NCBI GenBank assembly: GCA_022570795.1
Contig: JAKUDP010000004.1
Span: 186,001-250,000, forward strand
Direction: 5' to 3'
Length of the DNA: 64,000 nt
From: Sphaerulina vaccinii
Lineage: Eukaryota > Ascomycota > Dothideomycetes > Mycosphaerellales > Mycosphaerellaceae
Shown: piece after piece, positions 1 through 11,320 of the stretch
Layout: every line of letters begins with the position of its first letter
Position numbering within the stretch: the first letter of the stretch is position 1
Made by a program: the position numbers and the translations under genes
Notes under the pieces: generated by a model
What the model saw: only the letters and a program-made list of their open reading frames with translations
Database searches by the model: none
Told to the model about the DNA's origin: nothing

Positions 1-558
1 TCGAATCTCCGCCTAGCTGAGTGAGTGTCTCTGATCTACTTAGTGAGGCTGTGAAACATTGCATACGCAAGCCATTGAAGCAGACAAAGATGAGCTCGTG
101 AGAGACCACGGAAGGTTGAGTCCATTTGATTCGCAGTCATATCCAATTGAACGAGTCCACGCTGGAGTACGCGACGAAAGAAGCCCAGGAAATGGTCTTG
201 TGACCACCGACCAGACAATAACCACTCCAATGAGCGCGCGCTATGCATCTAAATCGTGGATGACTTTACCGGTATACCAAGCTGAGTCTCAAAGTCCATG
301 CCCACGTTCTATAATGCAGGAGCATCACATTAGCAGACCTCCGGGGACTATAAAGTATAGGTGTCGGCTTGGCGATACTGGCGGATTAAGGTATCGTCCA
401 ATCTTGTTTGCCAGGATGCCAGTCATGAGTGCGCGGTTCTCGGACACGGCGCTGACAGTCTTGCCAGTTGCCAAAGATGATCACATCTTGACAAGACGCT
501 GGTGTCAACATCGCGCCTTGATCAGGTACTGCTTCCCGTCGGCCAAGGTCCTGCAGTC
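1..558. other. No supported gene at left edge
   Basis: Open frames here have atypical composition and no recognisable domain. A 5' exon, for example a signal peptide, of the membrane-protein gene that follows could lie in this stretch. In that gene's frame a TGA at 478-480 blocks any unspliced extension. Confidence 0.4.
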
Positions 559-1126
559 ATGGCAACATCATCTTCCTTCGCGGTCTCGGATGCTGGCGTG
601 TCTGTGGTATATGTAACGCTGCCACAGACATTCTCCGGACCAGCAGTATACGCAACCTTGACTGGAGACTATTATCCAGAGGTCACTGAAGCTCTTGCCT
701 CCACCGCAGACGATGCGCCGAACTCGTCTACTGGACTAGCAAGCTCTGGTGACAGGCACATCTCGACAGAGTCCGCCGCTAACGCGACTTTCACTGCTGC
801 TGCGACTTCGATTGTCGTGCCCCAGAGCAGGACTCAGAGTGCGTAGCTCTACATTCCCGAGCTTGTGTTACCATCCATGACCATAGTTGACGACTCTTTC
901 AGCAACCTCCGCCACACAGGCCGCTGCTGGCACATCTCCTGCTGAGCTCAGTTCAAGCTCGTCATCTGGACTTTCTCAGAGCGGAAATATCGGCATTGGT
1001 GCTGGAGTAGGGGTCGGAGTCCCGATACTGCTTCTTGCAGTTGCGGTTCACTACCTTGTGCGCCGCAAACGTGTTGTCCAGAGCAGGCATGCTCCGCCGA
1101 TGGAGATACAGCAAACTTTAAAGTGA
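559..1126 (+). CDS. Ser/Thr-rich single-pass membrane protein
   Basis: Two exons, 559..838 and 903..1126, joined by a 64-bp intron with a GTGCGT donor and TTTCAG acceptor; the phases agree. The product of about 167 residues has a Ser/Thr/Ala-rich, probably O-glycosylated region, a Ser run, a Gly/Val-rich transmembrane segment (IGIGAGVGVGVPILLLAVAV) and a short basic tail starting RRKR. This is the layout of fungal wall-sensor-like or mucin-like surface proteins (Mid2/WSC type), but no WSC cysteine domain is visible. ATG 559 is the first in-frame ATG after an upstream stop. It gives no signal peptide, so a 5' exon is probably missing from this model. Function unknown. Confidence 0.5.
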
Positions 1127-2368
1127 GCAGGAGCGAAAGATACAAGACCACCAAGCTCAACAACGGAGCTGTACGCGATCTGTTCCCACCGGGGGCTGAA
1201 CGTAGGCGGTGTTTGATCTCACAGAAGCATCTGCACTTCAGGCAGTCCGCGAGACATGTCGAAATGGCCACAGCAGCGTTTCATCTGGAAAATCATCCTG
1301 TCCCTTGATGGCTGTCGTCGCTGACTGGTATGCTGCATCGATCAGATCTTGAGCTGCACCGGCCGGACGTGGCTGTCCAGAAGTCGCAGAGAACATGGCC
1401 AAGTTTATGCCATTGCCGAGTATATCACATATTGCCGTGTATTGCCACAGTTTTCGACCTAGGTGGTTTTGTATGACAGTACTGTTCCAGCTTCGCTTTC
1501 AATCATGCCGCATGCTGCCACCACGGATCACGAAAGGTACTCGTGTGAGCCCTCCTCCCACATTGTTCAGCGTGTCATATCTCTTTCTCATTGGCCACGC
1601 CTTGCACAAATAGGACCAAGGTGATAGATTCGACGCGTCGAGGATGATCGTGCTGGCACACAATCTAGAGATGATGGTAGATGCGAGTAGTACGACAAAA
1701 TCGTCCGTGCACGCCAAGACATGTTTCGTTTTCTTCTTGAGGTTCCTTAGGTTTCTCCTTCTTCTAATCAATACCATCACATCGTCATCTCGACCATAGC
1801 GAGCACCTTGAAGCTTACAGACTCGCATTTCCCGACCGAGTTGCTTGCTTCAGGGCCTCGCGGCTCTACATACCACTCTGGTTCTGAACAACCAAGACAT
1901 ACTTTGCTCTAGGCGTCCCTGCATAACGAAGCACGACCTACTCTGCAGTCAGAACAGTCTCGTATATGGACATACGAGACCGGAAAGAATGAACAGCCGA
2001 AGCAATTGCTAATGCACAGGTAGTACAGGTCTTGGTCTTCTTCGCTGAGTTTCAAGACCGTGATAGCAAAGGGGCATGCCCTCAATTGCACTAAAAATAT
2101 GGTACTCTGGCCAGGCTGATCGGATATGCAATCCTTCAGTTGCGATGCCGATATTCTCTCGCTCCTACAAGAACTACAAGCTATAACATCGTCCATCAGC
2201 CCTCCGGCTTGATGCTCTGTACTCCACTCTACCCAGGATCCATCGACTTTGCCAGAGCCCTAGACATACCACTTGCGACCCTATTCCTGAGCTTCCGAAG
2301 GATCGCGACCTGCAGTAGCTTCATTCCTACTACATAGTCTATATCCACCTACTCCTCGACACTCAAGC
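1127..2368. other. Intergenic, nothing recognised
   Basis: About 1.2 kb with only short, unconvincing open frames on both strands. No RNA gene, repeat or mobile element was recognised. Confidence 0.45.
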
Positions 2369-3196
2369 ATGTTGCTCGTCCATCATTCCACTCATTGTCC
2401 AGCCATGGCACAGCCTAGCCATGATTCAACAGCTACAGATCCAAGCACTACTCTCGAAACCTTCATTGCCTCACAACCGGAAGCAGATCGCGAAACCTTC
2501 AACTCTATCATCAACTTGAACGACGAACGAGGATTGAAATCAACTGACCCGGATGTCCTCACACAAGTCTGCATCAACTTCTCGACACACCTCGTTCAGA
2601 GAGGTTTTGCACCAATAATGCCACAACACTATCAGGATAGAGCACAGCGATCGGATCCACTTCCAGGACTGCCACGCTGGGTATATGATTTACGATTACC
2701 GTTTCATGGCTATGTGCCACTACCAAGCCAATGCAATAGCCAGGGCGAGTTCGAGGCAGATGTACAGATCGACGGAAGTCTGGTCGCGAAGATGTATTAC
2801 GTCGGTGTTGTCGGAGAAGTCAACGTGACCAAGTCTTGGTTCGAGCTTTTGTCTGCACCTGTAACACAACAAGCTATACCTGCAAGCGAGGAGATGGCAG
2901 ATGATATGTACTTCGACGATCATCTCATATCGATTGCAACAAGCAGTATCCACACCATGGAATCATTAGGTGGTACTTCGCTGATCAAGACTGGCGATCT
3001 GCTATTCTCTTTACGTGCAAAGTGTTTCGAAGAAGGCGGCGGATTGTTTATCTCGAGACGTGCTGAGAAAGGCACCGATAGGATGAAGCTAGTCTATAGC
3101 AGAGCTTCAGGCGATGTGAGAAGGAGAGGTGATAGAAAGAACGTGGATCAACGAGTTATACCTGATGGCAGGAGAGTGAAGGTGAAGATATGTTGA
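2369..3196 (+). CDS. Hypothetical protein
   Basis: A single-exon ATG-to-TGA frame of 275 residues. A second in-frame ATG at codon 13 is an alternative start. The first half is polar and helical. The middle (PRWVYDLRLP followed by a strand-rich stretch) faintly recalls the linker after a HET domain, but none of the HET motifs is present, so I do not assign the family. The C-terminus is very basic (RRRGDRKN to RRVKVKIC). A tRNA gene on the opposite strand begins about 80 bp downstream. It could be a genuine lineage-specific gene or the remnant of a larger one. Confidence 0.5.
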   Translation: MLLVHHSTHCPAMAQPSHDSTATDPSTTLETFIASQPEADRETFNSIINLNDERGLKSTDPDVLTQVCINFSTHLVQRGFAPIMPQHYQDRAQRSDPLPGLPRWVYDLRLPFHGYVPLPSQCNSQGEFEADVQIDGSLVAKMYYVGVVGEVNVTKSWFELLSAPVTQQAIPASEEMADDMYFDDHLISIATSSIHTMESLGGTSLIKTGDLLFSLRAKCFEEGGGLFISRRAEKGTDRMKLVYSRASGDVRRRGDRKNVDQRVIPDGRRVKVKIC

Positions 3197-3277
3197 ATTA
3201 AGCAAAAGGTAAAGAAGTACGCAGAAGGTGATCTGATGCAGCAAAAGAGCAATCAGATCAGCAAAAAGAATAGTCAA

Positions 3278-3375
3278 TGCCGCGAACGAGACTCGAACTC
3301 GTGCCTTCGAATCTTCACGAACTTCCAATGGAGCCGCTTGGGGAACCGACGTGTTGACCACTACACTATCACGAC
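3278..3375 (-). tRNA. tRNA-like gene, intron-containing (CCC anticodon?)
   Basis: Read on the minus strand there is a perfect A box (TAGTGTAGTGG), a B box (GTTCGAGTC), a 7-bp acceptor stem GTCGTGA/TCGCGGC closed with two G-U pairs, a 5-bp T stem (ACGAG/CTCGT) and a TTCTTTTT tract just downstream as a Pol III terminator. The 98-nt span implies an intron of about 25 nt after position 37. The anticodon position reads CCC (glycine), but by linear numbering position 33 is C rather than U and the lowest anticodon-stem pair is poor. The isotype is therefore tentative, and a pseudogene is possible. Confidence 0.6.
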
Positions 3376-3692
3376 CAACTTGACGGAAGGAGAGAGGTGG
3401 AGGAAGTATATAAATCCTCGGTTGAGAGCGGTTTTGAAGGGGAAGGAACGAGGTATAGAAGGCGAGAAGCTGAAGAAGGTTAATCCTGGTCGAGATGGAA
3501 TTTGGGAGGCCAATCGCCGCCTTGAGTATGCCTGAGTCTATGTTAGCAGACACGCGCGGTATGTATAGACGTCTCCGGAGACAACATCTCTGGTCTTTGT
3601 CTGGCCATCGTCTAGCCTGCGTTCCTTCCTCACGGGCACCAACATCCTGAACGTCTATACACCATCTACTCACCTCTCTCTCTATCAAAACA

Positions 3693-3851
3693 GGCGCGGT
3701 AGTGTAGTGGTCAACACGTCGGTTCCCCAAGCGAGTTTGAAATGATGAGCACCTGACGAGGTTGCTGAAAGGTGGCTGCGGCCAGTGTGTGTTTGAGTTG
3801 TTGAGAATGAGTGATGATCCGAAGGCACGAGTTCGAGTCTCGTCCGCGCCA
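3693..3851 (+). tRNA. tRNA-like gene with ~85-nt intron (CCC anticodon?)
   Basis: The 5' half (GGCGCGG, A box TAGTGTAGTGG, D arm ACAC, then TCGGTTCCCCA) is identical over the D and anticodon region to the minus-strand copy about 320 bp away. The 3' half supplies TCCGA, a variable loop, T stem and loop ACGAG-TTCGAGT-CTCGT, and CCGCGCC, which pairs perfectly with GGCGCGG. The run TTATTCTTTT follows as a Pol III terminator. The halves are separated by an unusually long intron of about 85 nt, unrelated to the short intron of the partner. The anticodon is read as CCC with the same C33 anomaly. Isotype is uncertain. Confidence 0.6.
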
Positions 3852-4498
3852 ATGATTATTCTTTTGCCGTTTCAATCGACTTGGTCGTGATCCTTTTGCA
3901 TTTTTGAGCTGTAGGCTGCCGTGTAGCGTGCCTACTCTGTCTGCCTGTAGCTGCCTCCTTATGGGCCACGCTGAGCCGTAGGCTCAATGATAGACATGTT
4001 ACAAGATCTCTTGTTCGTCGATGTCGAGGTTGACTCATCTCTCCGCCTCAGAATGTGACTGTGATGTGTTTGTAACGGAGTGAAGGTGGTCTAAAAGGAG
4101 TATTGCCAAGTCTATGTAGAACTATATCCGACAAACTCCGAAGCGGCGATCCTTGTTGTTCAGCCTCGACGCGAGCTCTTTTGAGCTTCAACTTCTTCAC
4201 GACACCAACAACACTTCCATTGTACCATCATTGACGTTCAGCGCACCTGTACAATAACACGCTCTCCCTCACTCTTGCCGCGCTCACCACCGACACGCGA
4301 TTTTCGCAATACCAGCACGTGGCGTCTCCTTAGCAGCGCAACCACATTCCTCGAACATCCTTGACAACCACCATCAAAAGTTCGACTTCACCTCATATCA
4401 AGCCATTGACAACCAATACTGAACTGACATATCCAACAGTGGCGCAGATCAAGTACATCAAATCGAAGAAGCAGGTATCAGAAGAGCCTGCCGCCGCT
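3852..4498. other. Intergenic / RCC1 5' region
   Basis: No gene recognised. The last 250 bp are pyrimidine-rich, as is usual for fungal promoters, and include an in-frame upstream stretch from 4361 without a better start than ATG 4499. Confidence 0.4.
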
Positions 4499-6266
4499 AT
4501 GCCTACAAAGCGCACCTCTAGACGCAAAACCGCGTCGAAAGAGGTAGCTGTAGAAGATCCCGACAAACCAAAAGCGAACACCAAGGCTAAGCTTACAAAA
4601 CCTGCTCCAAAGAAGGAAACGAACTATCACCCTCACCAGGGAAAGGGTAAGAAAGCGGCTGAGACTGATGATGAGGCTGTGTCGAAGAAGGCTGCTACGA
4701 AGGCGAAGGGTGAGTACACTTTTCAAGGAGTATGTCTGATATGTCACAGTGCGCGAATACTGACATGTCGCTGCAGCTACAACGAAGAAGACGACGACTG
4801 CTGCGCAGAAACTGGCAGACCTCACAATCACCAACGCCGATGGAACGACACGGAAACGCAAGATCGGCGATGATTACACCAGCGGAGCACCAGCAAAGAA
4901 GGTCAAGCTTCTTACCAAAGGACCAGTCCTGAATGAAGCGCCAACGCAAAAACTGCATGTATACGTGTTTGGAGAAGGAACTGCTGGCGAGCTTGGATTG
5001 GGCACGTCGAAGAAGAGCATCGATGTCAAGCGACCGCGTCTAAACCCAGAACTGTCAGCCAGCAAGGTCGGAGTTGTGCAGATTGAGGCGGGCGGCATGC
5101 ATTGCATTGCGCTCACACACGACAACAAGATCTTGACATGGGGAGTTAATGACCAAGGAACACTTGGGAGAGACACGACATGGGATGGTGGTGTCAAAGA
5201 TATGGACGATGCTGGATCGGACAGCGACTCAGAGAGCGGCGATGACAATGGCCTCAACCCACACGAAGCGCTGCCAGCGGAGGTGGACTGGTCACAGACT
5301 GAGGTTGCGGAAGGCACGAGATTTGTCGAAGTCGCAGCAGGAGACTCTACATCATTTGTTCTCACAGATGACGGCAAGGTTTATGGTTGGGGCACATTCC
5401 GCAGCAACGACGGCATCTTCGGCTTCACGCAGGACGTCAAGGTTGCCACTCGTCCAGTTCTGATTCCCGGCCTGAAGAACGTTACAAGCATAAAAGCAGG
5501 CGCCAACCACGCACTGGCCATGGACAACAAAGGAGCTGTATATGCCTGGGGATCTGGTCAACAGAATCAGCTCGGTCGCCGCATTGTCGAGCGCACCAAG
5601 ACTGAAGCACTCTTCCCTCGCGAGTTTGGTCTACCAAAGGGAGCCAAGAAGGCCATCACATCCATTCAGACCGGCGCATACCACAGCTTTGCCATCTCCA
5701 AGACCGGAGACATCTACGCCTGGGGTCTCAACAACTTCGGCGAAACTGGAATCATGGACAACGCTGGACAAGACGATGCAGTCATCATGAACCCAAGAAT
5801 TGTCACAGCGCTGAAGGGCAAGAACATCACCAGCATCAAGGGAGGAGGTCACCACAGTATTGCCGCAACTGAAGACGGCACCTGCCTCATCTGGGGACGA
5901 ATCGATGGCGCACAAACAGGCATCTCGGAAGACGATATCAAGAAGATGTCCGCTGAAGCCACGATCAAGGATGAATCTGGACGACCACGAATCTTGGCTG
6001 TACCCTCTCCAGTTACAGCCATTGATGGACCTGTTGCACATGTCACGGCTTCTTCAGACCACAACATTGTCATCACGAGAGATGGCAAGGCTTGGTCCTG
6101 GGGCTTCTCGGCGAACTATCAAACTGGTCAAGGCACAGATGATGATGTTACCGTTGCTACACTTATCGATAATACTGCTGTGAGGGAGAAGAAGCTTGTT
6201 GGAGCGACTTCTGGAGGGCAGTTTAGTGTCATTACTGCTCCGGCTGAGGAGGTTAACGGAGCATAA
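4499..6266 (+). CDS. pim1: RCC1-family Ran guanine nucleotide exchange factor
   Basis: Exons 4499..4709 and 4777..6266 are separated by a 67-bp intron (GTGAGT/CTGCAG) and give 566 residues. Residues 1-115 are Lys/Ala-rich and contain a bipartite nuclear signal (TRKRK to AKKVK, about 95-114). From about residue 134 (VFGEGTAGELGLG) follows a seven-bladed RCC1 propeller with repeated W-G and G-A-x-H motifs (ILTWGVND, VYGWG, VYAWGSGQQNQLG, IYAWGLNNFG, LIWG, AWSWGFS). An acidic insert (DAGSDSDSESGDD, about residue 216) interrupts one of the early blades, as in yeast Prp20 and Pim1. RCC1 proteins bind chromatin and load Ran with GTP in the nucleus. The start was chosen at 4499; an upstream in-frame ATG-less extension is also open. 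Confidence 0.9.
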
Positions 6267-6884
6267 GCGAGTTACACAACGACGTTGGATGAAGCTGTAC
6301 TTCTACATGGCGTTCGGACACCAGGGTATTGGCTGGGAAACAGGACAACAAGATAACGAGGTATTGGAATAGAAAGGCATCACTCGGTACGCGCCGCTGG
6401 CTTAGACTCCTCCTCGCGAGGGTGAGTTGGCTGGGTGGCTGTTGGAGTGATGGTCAAAACTTGATGTGGTAGATATCTTCGATGAGTTGGCGAATATAGC
6501 TCATATTTACTTCGGCTACCCTGCCGGGTATCTTCTCAAGAGCAGCGAAACTACAAGGCTGACAAGCTTACAGACTATACGCACATGCTTACAGCTATTG
6601 AGTTAAGATTCACTGCAGGAACAGAACATACTCTGCAAGGATCAGCATCCATGTGGGGTAGGTGTATGCAACCGCAATAATGCATTGATGAGTACAGACA
6701 ATGAGTCAACAGGATGCCGATGAGTCTGACCTGGTTTGCGTAGAGTACACGATATGTAATGCACTAGCTCACCTTCCATTCCAATTACCATATCCTTCTC
6801 TCGATCTCGATCGCCAGCCACGCTTCCAGACCACACTTCAAGAGAACGACCTGAGTCGAGAAGCACATTGGAGAAGCAGCAACC
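6267..6884. other. Intergenic, nothing recognised
   Basis: RCC1 3' flank and GNAT promoter; no supported gene. Confidence 0.45.
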
Positions 6885-7799
6885 ATGCCCATCGCAATAC
6901 TTCCAGCAACAAAAGCTGACATCCCTCAACTCGTCAAAGTCGAACTCGAAGCTTTTCGCGATCATCCAAGAACACCCATGATATGGCGGAATGGCTACAC
7001 TCCAGACCTCTACGCCTACCACGAGTCCAAGAAACTCCAGGCATTGCAATCTCAACAAGAAACAGCATTGTTGAAAGCTGTGGAAGATGGAACTGGAACT
7101 GGGAGGGTTGTCGGCGCTGTAGAGATTACCTACGTAAGCTCTCGGGTGTCTCAAGAACTGAGCTGCTGAGCTTCGGAACAGACACTGAAGATATTGCAAT
7201 GCGTTTTCGGAGGTTCTTGCTGACTATCATATCTAGGCTCTGGATCCCATTGAGAATGCTGCAAGCAAACCTATGAGTGAGAACGAACCTCCACCAGAGA
7301 ACTGGCCAGAAGGTGGATCCTGGGAAATGAACAGATTCTTCACAATCAACACCCACAATCTCGTGAAGACAACTTTCGCTCAAAGGCCATATATTCTGAT
7401 CGACATCCTTATCGTCGAACCCACAGCGCAGAAGAGAGGCATTGGTGCAAAGCTGCTGCAACATATCATCCATGAAGCAGACGAGTGAGTGTAGTAGGCC
7501 GCTGTTGATAATGCCTCACTGAGCTCACATACTCTGGGTTGGTGAGCTCACAGACAGACATCGCTGGAACCAGAATCCCTTCCCAGAGATATTCGCTGAC
7601 CCTTCTACCTACCAGTCTCAATGTGCCAATCGGACTGGAATCGACTCCTGCTGGACTACCACTGTATCGAAGATTTGGATTTGAGGTCAAGGACATTGTC
7701 AAGGCGGATATGAAGTCCTTCGGATGGGAGGCAGAATACGACGCTGAAGAATGTAAGAGGGTTTGGATGGTGAGAGAGCCGCGTGAGAAAGTCTCGTGA
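6885..7799 (+). CDS. GNAT-family N-acetyltransferase
   Basis: Three exons, 6885..7133, 7237..7484 and 7616..7799, give 226 residues. The introns are 103 and 131 bp. The second has a CGCTGAC branch point and the acceptor CTACCTACCAG at 7615, which restores the phase and yields the canonical GNAT order: motif A with QKRGIGAKL (residues about 148-156), HEAD, then LNVPIGLES-PAGLPLYRRFGF. This family transfers acetyl from acetyl-CoA to amines; the substrate cannot be told from sequence. The N-terminus (ATKADIPQLVKVELEAF) is typical of fungal GNATs. The gene stands alone on the plus strand. The nearer acceptor at 7546 would also keep the frame but gives a less family-like junction. Confidence 0.85.
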
Positions 7800-8501
7800 G
7801 TTTCGGATTGATGATAACTGTTGCTGTTCATTGTAATAGCCGACTTCCATATATGCAGCTTCCTTGATCATCTTCTCCTGATCACTAGGCAACTTGCATC
7901 TGGAGCACAAGTGCGGTCTAGATGGCATGGTTGGCCAGACTTTGGATTGTCTTGTGCAGCGTCGAAGCAAGTAAGTCCTGCTTAGGGTTACCTGAAACTA
8001 CTGGGACGACGATGAGGTGCTAATATTTTCATTCTGCAGAGCCGGTTTTATGACTTCAGTGGATAGATAAATGTGTCGTCGGTTGGAAGTCGATTGGACT
8101 AAGGTGTAGAGCTCCAAATGAGAAAGATCGAATTAGCTATACTCTGTAAGTGTCGTGTCTGGGTATCCGTGCAACGAGTCGCTACTATATGTAGCTATCT
8201 TGTAGGTACACAGAGACAATCCGATACGCGACGATCGATGCGCCATCTGCATTGACAGCAGCTTTAGACGGAGTGTTGGAACCTTGTTGTAGACATTACG
8301 ACAGGAAAGTGGAGACAACAGCAGGCACGAGCCCGATGTCCGTCTGACTTACAAGTATATATCGCGTGAGATAGTAGTAGTGTCAAGGATGTAATAGGTA
8401 AGATGGTGACTTTGGTTGTGGGTGCGGTTGAGGTATCATTCATTCCATATTATACAGTCATATCATAATCATAGCTAGCACTCAAAGCATAGCTTCATCG
8501 C
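7800..8501. other. Intergenic between convergent genes
   Basis: About 700 bp holding the 3' ends of the GNAT (+) and CHZ-like (-) genes. No gene or repeat recognised. Confidence 0.45.
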
Positions 8502-8845
8502 CTACTGACGTCCACTTGATGTGCCATCGTCGGTTGGCAGTCCCTCTTCATCACCTGGCTCAGCGTAGGACCCCTCCTTCTTTGCGGCTCCACGTGTGCG
8601 GTCTCCTTCAATGATGTTGCTCTTATCGACATCAAGATCGTCCTTCTCTGTTGCACTTGTTAGTGACTGATACCAAGGTTGTGGGATATGGTGAAGGACT
8701 TACCTAGCTGAGCTTCTGAGGCATCTAGCCCCTCCTCTGCAACGGCGGCATCGTCCTTGACGACTGGGACACCGTACTCGTTCTGGCCTGGACGGCTGCT
8801 GTAGTCGTTGGACTGCTCATCGTTGACTTGGTTATTGGAAGACAT
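8502..8845 (-). CDS. Small acidic CHZ-like protein
   Basis: Two exons, 8845..8704 and 8647..8502 (minus strand), with a 56-bp intron (GTAAGT/AACAG), give 95 residues. The protein is hydrophilic and acidic throughout. Its only recognisable motif is DVDKSNIIEGDRTRGA (residues about 53-68), which resembles the core of the CHZ domain of the H2A.Z-H2B chaperone Chz1. The basic/hydrophobic segment that follows this core in Chz1 is missing here. Chaperone function is inferred weakly; similar small CHZ-motif proteins are common in filamentous ascomycetes. No upstream in-frame ATG improves the model. Confidence 0.7.
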
Positions 8846-9872
8846 GTTGATTTGCTTAGTTGTTTGGTGTTGATTTGTGTTTTATTATGTCGGGATTGAG
8901 GTTGATCGATGGTAGAGATCCAGTTGGTAGCAGATGAGCACTTATACATGCACTTTCCAATCTGTTGCAGTGCGTGATAGCAATACCATACGTCACTTCA
9001 AACTCATGTCCAGCCTCCAGCCTCCAGCCTCCAGCCTCAAGATGCGCCAGAAACATTTCAGTCACACTGACATCAGTATCGCGGCACCGCAGCGATGAGG
9101 GTACCGTTTGACGCCAGTCACGAAGGAGATCTTGCTCGAGTAGTCTGCACGCTTGCATGGTAGATCGGTGCTAGATACCAGCCATTCGGCATGATACCAT
9201 CCGTATCAGAGCATCTGCAAAGCACGTCAGTTGGCCTGTTCGCAGTATGTCGAACGCAGAAAGAGAGATGGTGTTGTAGAACGAAGCGTCAATGACTTGG
9301 TGAAAGGAGACTAGTGCTCAGGAACAGAGTTTGATAGTGCATAAGGTGCGCCGGGGAATTCGATCCTAGCGAGGTCAATCTGAAGAACGATCTCACAGAT
9401 CTTGAACTTAATGCAAGCACTACCGCTGCAAATGTCGCGTTGATTTCGTGACGTGTAGACTGTTGCGATTCGTGTTCCTGGACAGCCCAGTACGTAGTTA
9501 TGACAACAACGCGTTCGTTTTGTTGATGGTGCTGAAGATGATGTCAGCTATGGTTCCGTCGTTCCTCTCGAGTGTAGTCTTGCTGAGGGCCATGTGCAAA
9601 CTTGAATATGGTATCATTGTTACAGAAAAACGCCAGTAGAATCGCTGTAAAGCATGCCAGCTGAGTGCGATTGTGCAGAAATTCCAGACATGCATGTTTC
9701 GTACATATCGTGCCAGCCATCGACAGGATCGTGAAGACGCCTGAACCTGTGAGAGCAGGATTTGTAAATAACTTATTTTTCGAAGTGTCGGAGCGTCCTT
9801 TGCGACCAGCAATATGTCAGGCCACAGTCGACAGAGAGTTGTTGGGCAGAGCTAGACGAGACGACGAGTCGC
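8846..9872. other. Intergenic with heptamer repeat
   Basis: About 1 kb without a supported gene. It includes four perfect tandem copies of CCAGCCT at 9010-9037 in the promoter side of the CHZ-like gene. Confidence 0.5.
9010..9037. repeat. (CCAGCCT)x4 minisatellite
   Basis: Four exact tandem copies of a 7-bp unit, about 165 bp upstream of the CHZ-like start codon. Confidence 0.9.
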
Positions 9873-10986
9873 TCAAGCCTCTTCACTTGCGGCCTTCTTA
9901 GCTCTGCTCTTGCGTGGCTTCGCTGCAGCCTTCTTCTTCTCTGGCACAGACTCGGGCTCGTGTTCCTTAGCTGAGTCCTCAGCAGCGTCGCTCGATGGCT
10001 CGATCTTGGCAGCAGTCTTTGGCTTGCGACCTTTGGTCTTCTTTGGTGCAGCGTCCTCGATAGCATCCTCGTCCTCGGCCGGCTCCTCAGTCTTTGCCTT
10101 CTTGGCTGGAGCCTTCTTCTTTGTCCTCTTGTTCGATGGAGAAGACTCGGCATCGTCTTCAGCCGCGGACTCCTCTGCCTTGACCTCCTTGGTTGGTGCC
10201 TTCTTCTTGGTCGTCTTCTTTGCTGGAGCAGGTGCATCCTCCTCGTCGTCTTCAGCTTTGGCTTTCTTGGCTCGAGACTTCTTAGCGGGCTTCTCCTCAG
10301 CATCGTCATCTGCGTCGACGTCCTTGCGAGCACGCTTCTTGGCGTGCTTCTTCTCCTCCTCGCCATTTTCGGCTGCAGCTGCCTGCTTCCAGTTAGCATG
10401 GTCACCAGATAGAGGTTGAGATTATGAGTGCTGACCTTGTCGCGTCTCTTCTGCTCTGCCTTGGTCATCTTCATGCCTTGCTTTGGGTTGGCTGGGTTGT
10501 AGCGATTCAATTCGGCATCCTAGAAGCGTGTCAGTGACCATGACCAGAGCAGGAGTTGGAATGCTTCTCACGCCCATCCAGTCATCATCGTCGACGTGAC
10601 CTTCTTCCAGCGCGGTCTTCACTTTCTCCTGGGCATCCTCTGGCAGTTCGTCATAACCGTCGATGAGCTCAATGTCCTCGCCGGCAGACTCCCACCAGTT
10701 GTGCAAGACTAGTGGTGTTACGCATCCCCTGCAAGTGTTAGCGCTGTGACTGGTGCGATGTACATCAATTGATTCAATACCAGTGTCGCCACTTCCAGGA
10801 CTGATTCTCCTTGATCGTCACAAGGACTCCTTGACGCAGCTCGCCTTTGCCAATCTTCTCTCCATCTTTGCACATGCTGTTGGTGCAGGCAGCGCGATTG
10901 CTCTTAGCGAGCTCTGCTCCGCTGTTAGTACAATGTCATTGGAAAGTTCTTATGAATATCGACTGACCGACACGGTAGGTGGCCAT
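9873..10986 (-). CDS. PARP-type zinc-finger protein with Lys/Ala/Glu-rich tail
   Basis: Five exons on the minus strand (10986..10968, 10913..10781, 10728..10572, 10519..10436, 10382..9873) with introns of 52-54 bp give 300 residues. Residues 1-100 form a zf-PARP domain: MATYRVELAKSNRAAC, C-x4-C (CTNSMC), KIGKGELRQG and the H-x2-C of RHWGC, then WW and an acidic GYDELPEDAQ segment. The rest is a low-complexity nuclear tail of alternating basic and acidic blocks with repeated KKAP-type motifs. There is no PARP catalytic domain. zf-PARP modules bind DNA breaks, so a DNA-damage or chromatin role is inferred. A 19-nt first exon is spliced in phase, restoring the conserved E-x-A-K-S. Confidence 0.85.
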
Positions 10987-11320
10987 GTTGTCTAGTCGCG
11001 TGTCGCCGACGCGTCTGCTCGGGAAAGAGGTTGTACAGAATCAACGATCAGGAGGACTGGTGATCTTGAATTGGGTGACCGAGGAGCGGAGGGTCGACAA
11101 ATGTAAAACGAATGTGTTGAACAGGCGAGTTCGCTGAATTTGTGTTGTGTCTTGAAGTGTTGCAGCAAGACAGGCAGACGAAACGAAGAGGAAGGCAGCA
11201 ACGCCAAGCAAAATCCGTGTCGCGTTTCGACGTCACTTTTTCTCGACTTCAACATCTACATGCATCTTCTATGGACATATACATGTTCTTCATGCTCCCA
11301 CCGTTCTATGTCAACACTGT
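10987..11320. other. Intergenic, nothing recognised
   Basis: Promoter of the zf-PARP gene (-) and 3' flank of the transporter (-). Confidence 0.45.

Noticed and set aside
59..616. 185-codon open frame at the left end
   Set aside because: Begins at a non-ATG codon, composition atypical, no domain.
9910..10419. Long plus-strand open frame rich in Ala/Ser/Phe
   Set aside because: It is the antisense shadow of the Lys/Ala/Glu-rich tail of the zf-PARP protein.
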